Shown here one piece after another: positions 1-8,843 of a stretch of DNA of 64,000 bases. The number at the start of each line of letters is the position of its first letter. The stretch's first letter is position 1. The stretch is from Streptomyces sp. NBC_00557. GTDB taxonomy: Bacteria > Actinomycetota > Actinomycetes > Streptomycetales > Streptomycetaceae. Under the pieces are notes generated by a model. It had not been told where the DNA came from, did not search any database, and saw nothing but the letters and a program-made list of their open reading frames with translations. The DNA lies in NCBI RefSeq assembly GCF_036345995.1, contig NZ_CP107796.1, positions 6,696,001-6,760,000 on the forward strand, read 5' to 3'. The translations under genes and the position numbers were made by a program.

Positions 1-764
1 GCTCGGTCGGCTGCTCGCAGTCCTTCGGGCAGCTGGCCAAATCGAAGAACGTCCACTGCGCGCACCTCACGGTCAGCGGCCTGCTGACGCCCTTCACCCT
101 GGCGCTGAAGGCCTCGCTGACCGCCGGCATCGTGGTGGCGTCGCCGATCTGGCTCTACCAGCTCTGGGCCTTCGTCGCGCCGGGCCTGCACCGCCACGAG
201 AAGAAGTACGCCTACGGCTTCGTCGGCTTCGGCTTCCCGCTCTTCATCGGCGGTGGCTACGTCGCCTACCACGTGCTGCCCACCACGGCGAAGGTGATGA
301 TCGATCTCACGCCCAAGGGCGCGGAGAACCTGCTGCCGCTGGACAACATGCTCGACCTCGTGACGCGCATGGTGGTGGTCTTCGGCCTCGCCTTCGAGAT
401 GCCGCTGCTGCTCGTCATGCTCAACCTCACCGGCATCGTCTCCGGCAGGCGCATGCTCGGCTGGTGGCGGGGCATGGTCGTCGGCATCGCCGCCTTCGCC
501 GCCGTGGCCACGCCCGGCGCCGACCCGATCTCGATGCTGGCGCTCGCCGCGCCGATCTGGCTGCTGTTCTTCATCGCCGTGGCCGTCTCGCTGTTCAACG
601 ACCGGCGCCGGGCGCGCCGGGAGGCCGAGGGCCCCGCCGACGACGAGGCCTCCGAGCTGGACCTCACCCCCGAGGACATCGGCGAGATCGAGCCGGTGAC
701 CGCCAGCGGCGCCCTCGAGCCGCCGGGCACCGACCACGTCAACGGTTACGACGACGTCACCTGA
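1..764 (+). CDS. tatC: Sec-independent protein translocase TatC, 5' end cut off by the window edge
   Basis: TatC is the polytopic membrane receptor of the twin-arginine translocase, which exports folded proteins carrying RR signal peptides. The frame is open from base 3 and ends at TGA 762-764. The N-terminal part with the first transmembrane helix lies outside the window. Visible family features are the TVSGLLTPF segment, the SPIWLYQLWAFVAPGL segment with the conserved FVAPGL and E-K-K that follow, and several later hydrophobic helices, for example around 330-450 and 470-590. The tail is acidic and about 50 residues long, as in actinobacteria. tatC next to a Ski2-like helicase is the usual actinobacterial order. 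At least one likely Tat substrate lies in this window, the protein starting at 48637. Confidence 0.95.
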   Translation, partial: SVGCSQSFGQLAKSKNVHCAHLTVSGLLTPFTLALKASLTAGIVVASPIWLYQLWAFVAPGLHRHEKKYAYGFVGFGFPLFIGGGYVAYHVLPTTAKVMIDLTPKGAENLLPLDNMLDLVTRMVVVFGLAFEMPLLLVMLNLTGIVSGRRMLGWWRGMVVGIAAFAAVATPGADPISMLALAAPIWLLFFIAVAVSLFNDRRRARREAEGPADDEASELDLTPEDIGEIEPVTASGALEPPGTDHVNGYDDVT

Positions 765-790
765 GCCGCTCCGCACCGGACGGAACACCA

Positions 791-830
791 CGACGATGCC
801 CCCGCCCCCGAAGGGCCGGGGGCATCGTCG
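791..830 (+). terminator. Perfect 13-bp-stem hairpin after tatC
   Basis: The arms 791-803 and 818-830 are exact inverted complements around a 14-base loop, directly after the tatC stop. There is no T tract, which is common for Streptomyces terminators. It separates tatC from the helicase gene that starts 72 bases further on. Confidence 0.75.
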
Positions 831-901
831 TCGCAGGTCGGCCGACGTTCCGGATAATGATCGTCCTGTTGTCGGTGCGGCCCGGTACGCTCGAAAGCAC
901 G

Positions 902-3709
902 ATGACAGAGGACCTCTCACCGGCCGAGCGGTACGCGGCAGCCCGCAGGCGGGCAGCCGAGCAGGCCACCGCGCTCGCGTCCTTCCGCGAGATGTACGAC
1001 TTCGGCCTCGACCCCTTCCAGATCGAGGCCTGCCAGGCACTCGAGGCGGGCAAGGGCGTGCTGGTGGCCGCCCCCACCGGCTCCGGCAAGACGATCGTGG
1101 GCGAGTTCGCCGTCCACCTCGCCCTGCAGCAGGGCAAGAAGTGCTTCTACACGACACCCATCAAGGCGCTGTCGAACCAGAAGTACGCCGACCTGTGCCG
1201 CCGCTACGGCACCGGCAAGGTCGGCCTGCTCACCGGCGACAACAGCGTGAACTCCGAGGCCCCGGTGGTCGTGATGACCACCGAGGTCCTGCGGAACATG
1301 CTCTACGCCGGCTCCCAGACCCTGCTGGGCCTCGGCTATGTGGTCATGGACGAGGTGCACTACCTCTCCGACCGCTTCCGCGGCGCCGTCTGGGAAGAGG
1401 TGATCATCCACCTGCCCGAGTCGGTGACACTGGTGTCACTGTCGGCGACCGTCTCCAACGCCGAGGAGTTCGGCGACTGGCTGGACACCGTCCGCGGCGA
1501 CACCGAGGTGATCGTCTCCGAGCACCGGCCCGTGCCCCTGTTCCAGCACGTGCTCGCCGGGCGGCGGATGTACGACCTGTTCGAGGAGGGCGAGGGCCAC
1601 AAGAAGGCCGTCAACCCCGACCTCGTGCGCCTGGCCCGCATGGAGGCCACCAGACCGTCGTACCAGGACCGCAGACGCGGCAGGTCCATGCGCGAGGCCG
1701 ACCGGGAGCGGGAGCGCCGGCAGCGCTCGCGGGTGTGGACGCCGGGCCGGCCCGAGGTCATCGAGCGCCTGGACTCCGAGGGCCTGCTCCCGGCGATCAC
1801 CTTCATCTTCAGCCGCGCCGCCTGCGAGGCCGCCGTCCAGCAGTGCCTGTACGCGGGCCTCAGGCTCAACGACGAGGAGGCGCGGGAACAGGTCCGCGCC
1901 CTGGTCGAGGAGCGCACCGCGCACATCGCGCCGGAGGACCTGCACGTCCTCGGCTACTACGAGTGGCTGGAGGGCCTGGAGCGCGGCATCGCCGCCCACC
2001 ACGCGGGCATGCTGCCGACCTTCAAGGAGGTCGTGGAGGAGCTGTTCGTGCGCGGCCTGGTCAAGGCGGTGTTCGCCACCGAGACCCTCGCGCTCGGCAT
2101 CAACATGCCGGCCCGCTCGGTGGTGCTGGAGAAACTCGTCAAGTGGAACGGCGAGCAGCACGCCGACATCACCCCCGGCGAGTACACCCAGCTCACCGGC
2201 CGCGCCGGCCGCCGGGGCATCGACGTCGAGGGCCACGCGGTGGTGCTGTGGCAGCGCGGGATGAGCCCCGAGCACCTCGCCGGTCTCGCGGGCACGCGCA
2301 CGTACCCGCTGCGCTCCAGCTTCAAGCCGTCGTACAACATGGCGGTCAACCTGGTCGAGCAGTTCGGCCGGCACCGCTCCCGCGAACTGCTGGAGACCTC
2401 CTTCGCGCAGTTCCAGGCGGACAGGTCGGTGGTCGGGATCTCCCGCCAGGTGCAGCGCAACGAAGAGGGCCTGGCCGGCTACAAGGCCTCCATGACCTGC
2501 CATCTCGGCGACTTCGAGGAGTACGCGCGGCTGCGCCGCGAGCTGAAGGACCGGGAGACCGAGCTGGCCCGGCAGGGCGCCGCCCAGCGCCGGGCCGAGG
2601 CCGCCGTCGCCCTGGAGAAGCTCAGGCCGGGCGATGTCATCCATGTGCCGACGGGCAAGTACGCGGGCCTCGCGCTGGTGCTGGACCCGGGCCTGCCCGC
2701 GGGCCGCTCCAACGGCCACCGCGGCTTCGACCACCACGACGGCCCGCGCCCGCTGGTGCTGACCGCCGAACGGCAGGTCAAGCGGCTGGCGTCGATGGAC
2801 TTCCCGGTGCCGGTGGAGGCGCTGGACCGGATGCGGATCCCGAAGTCCTTCAACCCGCGCTCGCCGCAGTCCCGCAGGGACCTGGCGTCCGCGCTGCGCA
2901 CCAAGGCCGGGCACATCCCGCCGGAGCGGGCCCGCAAGAAGCGCTCGCAGGCCGCCGACGACCGCGAGATCGCCCGGCTGCGCTCCGCGCTCCGCGCCCA
3001 CCCCTGCCACGGCTGCAACGACCGCGAGGACCACGCCCGTTGGGCCGAGCGCTACCACCGGCTGCTGCGCGACACCTCGCAGCTGGAGCGCCGTATCGAG
3101 GGCCGTACGAACACCATCGCGCGGACCTTCGACCGGATCGTCGCGCTGCTGACCGAGCTGGACTATCTGCGCGGCGACGAGGTCACCGAGCACGGCAGAC
3201 GGCTCGCCCGGCTGTACGGCGAACTGGACCTGCTGGCCAGCGAATGCCTGCGCGAGGGGGTCTGGGAGGGGCTCAGCCCCGCCGAACTCGCCGCCTGCGT
3301 CTCGGCGCTGGTGTACGAGGCACGGGTCGGCGACGACGCGATGGCGCCCAAGCTGCCCTCGGGCAAGGCGAAGGCCGCGCTCGGCGAGATGATCCGCATC
3401 TGGGGCCGGCTGGACGGTCTGGAGGAGGAGTTCCGGATCAGCCAGACCGAGGGCGTCGGCCAGCGCGAGCCCGATCTGGGCTTCGCGTGGGCCGCGTACA
3501 TGTGGGCCTCGGGCAAGGGGCTGGACGAGGTGCTGCGCGAGGCGGACATGCCCGCAGGTGACTTCGTGCGGTGGTGCAAGCAGGTCATCGACGTGCTGGG
3601 CCAGATCTCCGCGGCGGCTCCCGCGGAGGGCTCGACCGTGGGGAAGGCCGCGCGCAAGGCCACCGACCAGCTGCTGCGGGGTGTGGTCGCCTACTCGTCG
3701 GTGGGGTGA
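902..3709 (+). CDS. helY: Ski2/Mtr4-like DEAD/DEVH-box RNA helicase (HelY type)
   Basis: A large superfamily 2 ATP-dependent helicase of 935 residues, presumably acting on RNA in the cytoplasm. Walker A APTGSGKT is at about residues 57-64, the DEVH box at 150-153 and SAT at 181-183. The helicase C-terminal motifs GINMPARS and QLTGRAGRRG follow. After the core comes a Ski2-type accessory region, and a HxCHxC-like cluster near 3000-3020 could bind metal. The start is set at ATG 902; the frame is open further upstream, but that part runs through the tatC tail and the hairpin at 791-830. Mycobacterial helY is likewise next to tatC, which supports the name. The substrate is not known from the sequence. 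Confidence 0.93.
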   Translation: MTEDLSPAERYAAARRRAAEQATALASFREMYDFGLDPFQIEACQALEAGKGVLVAAPTGSGKTIVGEFAVHLALQQGKKCFYTTPIKALSNQKYADLCRRYGTGKVGLLTGDNSVNSEAPVVVMTTEVLRNMLYAGSQTLLGLGYVVMDEVHYLSDRFRGAVWEEVIIHLPESVTLVSLSATVSNAEEFGDWLDTVRGDTEVIVSEHRPVPLFQHVLAGRRMYDLFEEGEGHKKAVNPDLVRLARMEATRPSYQDRRRGRSMREADRERERRQRSRVWTPGRPEVIERLDSEGLLPAITFIFSRAACEAAVQQCLYAGLRLNDEEAREQVRALVEERTAHIAPEDLHVLGYYEWLEGLERGIAAHHAGMLPTFKEVVEELFVRGLVKAVFATETLALGINMPARSVVLEKLVKWNGEQHADITPGEYTQLTGRAGRRGIDVEGHAVVLWQRGMSPEHLAGLAGTRTYPLRSSFKPSYNMAVNLVEQFGRHRSRELLETSFAQFQADRSVVGISRQVQRNEEGLAGYKASMTCHLGDFEEYARLRRELKDRETELARQGAAQRRAEAAVALEKLRPGDVIHVPTGKYAGLALVLDPGLPAGRSNGHRGFDHHDGPRPLVLTAERQVKRLASMDFPVPVEALDRMRIPKSFNPRSPQSRRDLASALRTKAGHIPPERARKKRSQAADDREIARLRSALRAHPCHGCNDREDHARWAERYHRLLRDTSQLERRIEGRTNTIARTFDRIVALLTELDYLRGDEVTEHGRRLARLYGELDLLASECLREGVWEGLSPAELAACVSALVYEARVGDDAMAPKLPSGKAKAALGEMIRIWGRLDGLEEEFRISQTEGVGQREPDLGFAWAAYMWASGKGLDEVLREADMPAGDFVRWCKQVIDVLGQISAAAPAEGSTVGKAARKATDQLLRGVVAYSSVG

Positions 3710-3726
3710 CCGAGGGCCCTTTCCGG

Positions 3727-3761
3727 GCGGATGCGAGGGTTCCCCCGCAGGGGTGATCCGC
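3727..3761 (+). terminator. Nested hairpin after helY
   Basis: The outer arms GCGGAT (3727-3732) and ATCCGC (3756-3761) enclose an inner C-run/G-run stem. It lies 18 bases past the helY stop and is the most likely terminator for that gene. Confidence 0.5.
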
Positions 3762-3789
3762 ACCCGCCCGTGGCCCCGGTGTCAGGGGT

Positions 3790-3831
3790 CGTACGAGCCG
3801 TTCACCTATCACGGTGAGCGGCTTTCGTACG
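3790..3831. repeat. Long inverted repeat upstream of the rar operon
   Basis: Bases 3790-3806 and 3813-3831 form an imperfect inverted repeat with CGTACGA/TCGTACG ends, two or three bulged bases and a 6-base loop. It is in the 384-base gap 3710-4093, which has no gene. The rest of the gap, 3850-4090, is relatively AT-rich for this genome and probably contains the promoter of the rar operon, but I could not identify a convincing -35/-10 pair. The repeat may be a terminator or an operator. Confidence 0.5.
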
Positions 3832-4093
3832 CCTGTGCGGCTTCACCGTACGTGTTCGAACGAACGCCCGCCGTGTAAATGGAGCCGAGCGTACTCCCGT
3901 CGTACGGGCGATTTCAGGTGCTTGCCGAATATGACACGGCGATGATCCGGTCGGACTAAGCTCGCCCGCGGCGCACCGAGTTGAGGTGAATTCGTGCGCC
4001 TGTTCCCAATCGTGCGTTAGATCCCGGCAGTTCCATGAACCTTCCCCCCGCAAGCTCTTCCGACACCCAGCCGATTCGTCTCAGAAGGCATCC

Positions 4094-5761
4094 ATGGTGA
4101 GTGTGCAGAAGCCTCCCGGTGGCCGTGAACGTCCCTACGCGCGCGTGCTGTTGCCGCCGGCCATAGTGATGGCCGCCGCGATCGGTGCGGCCCTCGCCCT
4201 GGGCCCGGCGTCGGCCCGGGTCGCCGTCGGCGCGGTCGGGGCCGTGGCCCTGCTCCTGATCCTCGCCACGGGCGCGGAGGCCGCACGCCGCGGCAGGACG
4301 CTGCGCGCCGAACGGGCCGAGAACGCCCGGCACACCGCGTACCTGGAGCACCGGCTCGCCGCCCACGACGAGCTGATGATGCGCTTCGCCACCGAGGTCA
4401 TCCCCAACGGCCATCTGCGGCTGCGGGCCGGCGAACCGCTGCGCGACGTGATGGTCAACGGCTACGACGCCGACCCCGAACTGCGCGGCCTGCCCGACTC
4501 CTACCGCCAGATGTTCCGGGCCGCGATGCGCGGCGCCGACCGCGAGATCTCGATGCGCGACGCCACCGAGCGCTCCTACGTGAGCATCGCCCGCCGTGTC
4601 CAGGCCATCGTCCACCAGCAGTCCAACGAACTGCGGGAGATGGAGGAGGACCACGGCCGCAACCCCGAGGTCTTCGACGACCTGCTGCGCATCGACCACG
4701 GCACCTCGCTGATCGGCCGGCTCGCCGACACCATCGCCGTCCTCGGCGGTGGCCGCCCCGGCCGGCAGTGGCCGCTGCCGGTCTCCCTCTACAGCACGCT
4801 GCGCGGCGCGATGTCGCGCATCCTGGAGTACCGCCGCATCCAGCTCAGCTCCATCGTCAACATCAACATCAAGGGCACCAGCGTCGAGCCGGTCATCCAC
4901 GCCGCCGCCGAACTCCTCGACAACGCCACCCGCTATTCGCCGCCCACGGCCAAGGTGCACGTCACCGCCACCGAGGTGCAGGCGGGCATCGCCATCGAGA
5001 TCGAGGACGCCGGCGTCAGCCTCACCGAGGAGTCCCGCGCCCGCATCGAGAAGATGATCGAGGACGCCAAGAACCTCGACGACGCGCACAACCTCGGCGA
5101 CAGCCCCCGCCTCGGCCTCGCCGTCGTGGGACGGCTGTGCCGGATGTTCGACATGGAGGTCTCGCTGCGGGCCTCCGCCTACGGCGGCTGCCGCGCGATC
5201 CTCATCGTGCCGTGCGTGATGACCACCACCGAGCCCGGCGTGGGCGCCGCCCACGGCATCGGCGCGACCGGCACCCCGATGCCCGAGCTGGGCGCCGTCG
5301 AGGGCCCCAAGCGTCCGCCCAAGCGGCGCCGCCCCACCAGTCCCAAGATCCCGGCCGGGATCTCCATGGAGGACGACGTCCCGGTGGTCACCGAGTGGAC
5401 GGCGGGCGGCCTGCCGCAGCGCCGCAGCCGGGTGAAGACCCCGATCAGCCAGCGCTTCGCCGAGCAGGCCGAGATCGAGCAGGCCGAGCGCGAGGGCAGG
5501 CCGACGATCTGGTCCCAGCCGAAGCCCGAACCCGAGCCCGGGATGGACCCCGAGATCAAGAAGCTCAGGGACCGGCCCATCGGCCAGGGCATCGAGGACT
5601 TCTGGAACGGCCTGCGCAAGGGCATGCCCGAGGACGCCACCGGGCCGGAACTGACCGACTTCACGCGGCACCCGGAAAAGTACGTGCACCTGCTCAATGA
5701 CTACGCGGACGAGCCCGCCGAGGGCGCCACCGAGGCCGACGACGAGGGGGACCTCAAGTGA
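4094..5761 (+). CDS. rarA: Conservon sensor-kinase-like membrane ATPase (CvnA/RarA)
   Basis: First gene of a five-gene conservon, 555 residues. Two hydrophobic segments near the N terminus (about 4136-4270) anchor it in the membrane. A helical linker follows, then a histidine-kinase-type ATPase domain (about residues 260-380) with an N box AAELLDNATRYSPP and a GLAVVGRL lid. I see no conventional H box, as is typical of CvnA proteins. The C-terminal 180 residues are charged and probably disordered. Start ATG 4094 is preceded by GAAGGC. In S. coelicolor the Cvn proteins form a membrane-associated complex likened to eukaryotic G-protein-coupled signalling, and rar mutants affect aerial development. 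Assignment to the rar copy (cvn9) rests on the tatC-helY neighbourhood. Confidence 0.9.
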   Translation: MVSVQKPPGGRERPYARVLLPPAIVMAAAIGAALALGPASARVAVGAVGAVALLLILATGAEAARRGRTLRAERAENARHTAYLEHRLAAHDELMMRFATEVIPNGHLRLRAGEPLRDVMVNGYDADPELRGLPDSYRQMFRAAMRGADREISMRDATERSYVSIARRVQAIVHQQSNELREMEEDHGRNPEVFDDLLRIDHGTSLIGRLADTIAVLGGGRPGRQWPLPVSLYSTLRGAMSRILEYRRIQLSSIVNINIKGTSVEPVIHAAAELLDNATRYSPPTAKVHVTATEVQAGIAIEIEDAGVSLTEESRARIEKMIEDAKNLDDAHNLGDSPRLGLAVVGRLCRMFDMEVSLRASAYGGCRAILIVPCVMTTTEPGVGAAHGIGATGTPMPELGAVEGPKRPPKRRRPTSPKIPAGISMEDDVPVVTEWTAGGLPQRRSRVKTPISQRFAEQAEIEQAEREGRPTIWSQPKPEPEPGMDPEIKKLRDRPIGQGIEDFWNGLRKGMPEDATGPELTDFTRHPEKYVHLLNDYADEPAEGATEADDEGDLK

Positions 5762-6162
5762 TCCAGCAGCGAGGCAACATCGACTGGATGCTCAAGCAGC
5801 TCAACGACGGCGTGCCGGGCATCGAGATGATCGTGGTCCTCTCCGCGGACGGGCTGCGCATCGCCCGCTACGGCGGCGACCCCGACGCCGCCGACCGCGT
5901 CGCCGCCGCGTGCGCGGGCGTACAGAGCCTGGCCGGCGCCATCATCCAGGAACTGCCGGGCGCCGGTGATCTGAAGGTCGTCGTCTTCGAGATCGACGGC
6001 GGCTACTTCTACCTCATGAACGCCGGCGACAACGCCTACCTCGCCGTCCTCGCCGACGTGACCTGCGAGCCCGGCCGGATGAGCGGCATGATGCGCGACC
6101 TCGTCGTCCGGATCGGCGCCCATCTCACCAGTCCGCCCCGGCGGAACGGGCAGACCGTATGA
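5758..6162 (+). CDS. rarB: Roadblock/LC7-domain protein (CvnB/RarB)
   Basis: A 134-residue single-domain roadblock/LC7 protein, the family that regulates small GTPases such as MglA. The pattern IDWMLKQLNDGVPGIEMIVVLSADG is degenerate-family typical at the N terminus, followed by the alternating strands of the domain. Its GTG start overlaps the rarA stop as GTGA, and its own stop overlaps rarC as ATGA, so translation of the operon is probably coupled. Its expected partners are RarA and the GTPase RarD. Confidence 0.92.
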   Translation: MIQQRGNIDWMLKQLNDGVPGIEMIVVLSADGLRIARYGGDPDAADRVAAACAGVQSLAGAIIQELPGAGDLKVVVFEIDGGYFYLMNAGDNAYLAVLADVTCEPGRMSGMMRDLVVRIGAHLTSPPRRNGQTV

Positions 6163-6575
6163 CTCCTCCACGACGCAAACGGCGCGAGCCGAACCCCCCA
6201 CCGCCACCCCGGCCGGCGCCGCCCGCACCCGCGGAGGGCCAGGCCGAACCCAAGAACCCCGAACGGCTCTACGCCGTCGCCGGATCCGAGGACGGCGCAC
6301 GCGCCGAACTCGACCTCGTGACACTGATCGTGGCGCGCCACGCGCCCGAACCGGCCGCCTCACCGGAACAGGCCGCCGTCCTGCGGCTGTGCGCCAACCC
6401 CCTGTCCGTGGCCGAGCTCTCGGCCTACTTGAACCTGCCGTTCAGCGCGATGACCGTCCTGATCACCGAGCTGATCACGGCCGAACTGGTGCAGGTGCGC
6501 GCCCCGGTCGTCCGCCGGGCGCTCCCCGACCGTTCACTCCTCGAAGCGGTGATGCATGGACTTCAACGCCTCTGA
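6159..6575 (+). CDS. rarC: DUF742 conservon protein (CvnC/RarC)
   Basis: A 138-residue DUF742 protein. The first 45 residues are basic and very rich in proline. The remainder looks like a winged-helix domain: a helix around LRLCANPLSVAELSAYL, a recognition-helix-like stretch and a basic wing near VRAPVV. DUF742 proteins are constant members of Streptomyces conservons, and their biochemical role is not established. The gene overlaps rarB by 4 bases and rarD by 20 bases. Confidence 0.9.
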   Translation: MTPPRRKRREPNPPPPPRPAPPAPAEGQAEPKNPERLYAVAGSEDGARAELDLVTLIVARHAPEPAASPEQAAVLRLCANPLSVAELSAYLNLPFSAMTVLITELITAELVQVRAPVVRRALPDRSLLEAVMHGLQRL

Positions 6576-7176
6576 CACCATCCCCGGCCCACGCACCGAG
6601 GACCACCTGCCGCACACCGCCCAGGCCGCGGTGAAGATCGTGATCGTGGGGGGATTCGGCGTCGGCAAGACCACCATGGTCGGCTCCGTCAGCGAGATCA
6701 GACCGCTGACCACCGAGGAGACCATGACCCAGGCCGGCATCGGCGTGGACGACAACTACGGCTCCGAGTCCAAGACGGCGACCACCGTGGCCATGGACTT
6801 CGGCCGGATCAGCATCAGCGACAAGCTGGTGCTCTACCTCTTCGGGACCCCCGGCCAGGAGCGCTTCTGGTTCCTGTGGAACGGGCTGTTCGAAGGTGCG
6901 CTCGGCGCGGTCGTCCTCGTCGACACCCGGCGCCTGGAGGTCAGCTTCGACGTGATGGGCCGGCTGGAGGAACGCGGCGTGCCCTTCGTCGTCGCCGTCA
7001 ACTCCTTCCCGGACGCGCCCCGTTACCCCCTCGAGGAACTGCGCACCGCGCTCGACCTGACCCCGGAGATCCCGATCGTCGAGTGCGACGTACGCCGCCG
7101 GGCCTCCAGCAAGGAGGTCCTGATGACCCTGATGCGCTTCCTCCACTCCATCGCCCTGTCCCGCACCCTCGCCTGA
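6556..7176 (+). CDS. rarD: Conservon small GTPase (CvnD/RarD)
   Basis: A 206-residue Ras-like GTPase of the bacterial MglA/Rup class. G1 is GGFGVGKTT (residues 32-40), G3 is FGTPGQERF (about 96-104, lacking the usual D of DxxG), and G4-like NSFPD is at 149-153. In the S. coelicolor conservon the corresponding protein binds and hydrolyses GTP and associates with the CvnA-C complex. The ATG lies inside rarC, 20 bases before its stop. Confidence 0.92.
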   Translation: MDFNASDTIPGPRTEDHLPHTAQAAVKIVIVGGFGVGKTTMVGSVSEIRPLTTEETMTQAGIGVDDNYGSESKTATTVAMDFGRISISDKLVLYLFGTPGQERFWFLWNGLFEGALGAVVLVDTRRLEVSFDVMGRLEERGVPFVVAVNSFPDAPRYPLEELRTALDLTPEIPIVECDVRRRASSKEVLMTLMRFLHSIALSRTLA

Positions 7177-7235
7177 CCGCGACCCGCCCGACGACCCCCG
7201 ATCCCCACACCGTCCTTTCGCTCCGGAGCGACACC

Positions 7236-8711
7236 GTGACGTCTGAAACCCCTTCGCTGACCGACACCGACCCCACCCCCGGACCGCCCCCCGGCTGCCC
7301 CGCGCACGGCCTCGGCCCCGGCGGGCTGCGCCGGCTCTACGGCCCCGACGCCGAGGACCTGGGCGCCCTCTACGAACGGCTGCGCGAGGAGCACGGCCCC
7401 GTGGCGCCCGTGCTGCTCCACGACGACGTACCGATGTGGGTGGTCCTCGGGCACGCCGAGAACCAGCACCTGGTGCGCAGCCCCTCCCTCTACACCCGGG
7501 ACAGCCGGATCTGGAGCCCGCTGCTGGAGGGCATGGTCAAACCCGACCACCCGCTGATGCCGCACATCGCCTGGCAGCCGATCTGCTCGCACGCCGAGGG
7601 CGACGAACACGAGCGGCTGCGCGCGGCGGTCACCGCGGCCATGGCCCCCATCGACCACCGCACCCTGCGCCGCCACATCGGCCGCTACACCCAGGGCCTG
7701 GTCAACAGGTTCTGCGAGCGCGGCCGGGCCGACCTGGTCTCCCAGTTCGCCGACCACCTGCCGATGGCCGTCATGTGCGAGATCCTCGGCATGCCCGAGG
7801 AGTACAACGACCGGATGGTGCAGGCCGCGCGGGACGCCCTGAAGGGCACCGAGACCGCCCTGCAGAGCCACGCCTACGTCATGGACGCGCTGAGCCGGCT
7901 CACCACGCGCCGCCGCGCCCAGCCCGAGGAAGACTTCACCAGCCACCTCATGGCCCACCCGGCCGGACTCAGCGACGACGAGGTCCGCGAGCACCTGCGG
8001 CTCGTCCTGTTCGCGGCCTACGAGGCCACCGCGAACCTGCTCGCCAACGCGCTGCGCATGGTCCTGACCGAGCCCGGCTTCCGCGCCCGGCTCAGCGGGG
8101 GCCAGATGACGGTGCCGGAGGCGATCGAGCAGTCCCTGTGGGACGAGCCGCCGTTCAGCACCGTGCTCGGCTACTACGCCAAGCAGGACACCGAGCTGGG
8201 CGGGCAGCGCATCCGCAAGGGCGACGGCCTGCTCTTCGCGCCTGCCCCCGGCAACCTCGACCCGCGCATCCGTCCGGACCTGTCCGCGAGCATGCAGGGC
8301 AACCGCTCCCACCTCGCCTTCGGCGGCGGCCCGCACGAGTGCCCCGGCCAGGACATCGGCCGGGCCATCGCCGACGTCGGCGTCGACGCGCTGCTGACGC
8401 GGCTGTCCGACATCCAACTCGACTGCCGGGTGGAGGAGTTGCGCTGGCGCTCGTCCATCGCCTCCCGGCACCTGGTGGCCCTGCCCGTGCGTTTCGAGCC
8501 GAAGCCGCAGCAGGACGTCGACACGCTGCCGAAGCCCATTGCCGTCCCGGCGCAGCGCACCTGGCAGACCGGCCATCAGGGCCCCGGCCAGACCGCAGCC
8601 GCCGACCCCGCCCGCCCCGCCGCACCCGAGCCCTCCGCCACGGCACCACAGACGACACCGCGCCGGCCGAACGTCTGGCGGCGGCTGCTCGACTGGTGGC
8701 GGGGGGAGTGA
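7236..8711 (+). CDS. rarE: Cytochrome P450 of the CYP157 type, no ExxR motif (CvnE/RarE)
   Basis: A 491-residue P450 that closes the conservon. The haem-binding loop FGGGPHECPG is present with Cys369 as thiolate ligand. In the K helix, where P450s carry ExxR, this protein reads EQSLW at 298-302, so the arginine is replaced by tryptophan. The I-helix motif is also modified (FAAYEAT instead of AGxET). CYP157 proteins from S. coelicolor are known to lack ExxR, so this is a family trait and not damage. The C-terminal 80 residues are Pro/Ala rich and end in a basic/aromatic tail (WRRLLDWWRG). The GTG start at 7236 has GGAG at 7225-7228. The substrate is unknown. Confidence 0.9.
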   Translation: MTSETPSLTDTDPTPGPPPGCPAHGLGPGGLRRLYGPDAEDLGALYERLREEHGPVAPVLLHDDVPMWVVLGHAENQHLVRSPSLYTRDSRIWSPLLEGMVKPDHPLMPHIAWQPICSHAEGDEHERLRAAVTAAMAPIDHRTLRRHIGRYTQGLVNRFCERGRADLVSQFADHLPMAVMCEILGMPEEYNDRMVQAARDALKGTETALQSHAYVMDALSRLTTRRRAQPEEDFTSHLMAHPAGLSDDEVREHLRLVLFAAYEATANLLANALRMVLTEPGFRARLSGGQMTVPEAIEQSLWDEPPFSTVLGYYAKQDTELGGQRIRKGDGLLFAPAPGNLDPRIRPDLSASMQGNRSHLAFGGGPHECPGQDIGRAIADVGVDALLTRLSDIQLDCRVEELRWRSSIASRHLVALPVRFEPKPQQDVDTLPKPIAVPAQRTWQTGHQGPGQTAAADPARPAAPEPSATAPQTTPRRPNVWRRLLDWWRGE

Positions 8712-8843
8712 CCGGCGCTTCGCGGTGAGGCGGCGGGGCATCCCTGACGCGCCGAGGGCTTGTGCGGAGCAGCAGGGTGACGGCGTCGGCCGCCCTAGGC
8801 CGCGGTCGTGCTCGATGCCGCCTCGCGCGCCTGCCCCGCGCCT

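Noticed and set aside
796..3561. Very long alternative-frame ORF across the helY gene
   Set aside because: Its translation is Arg/Pro/Gly-rich low complexity, typical of an off-frame reading of GC-rich DNA. The helicase frame carries all the motifs.
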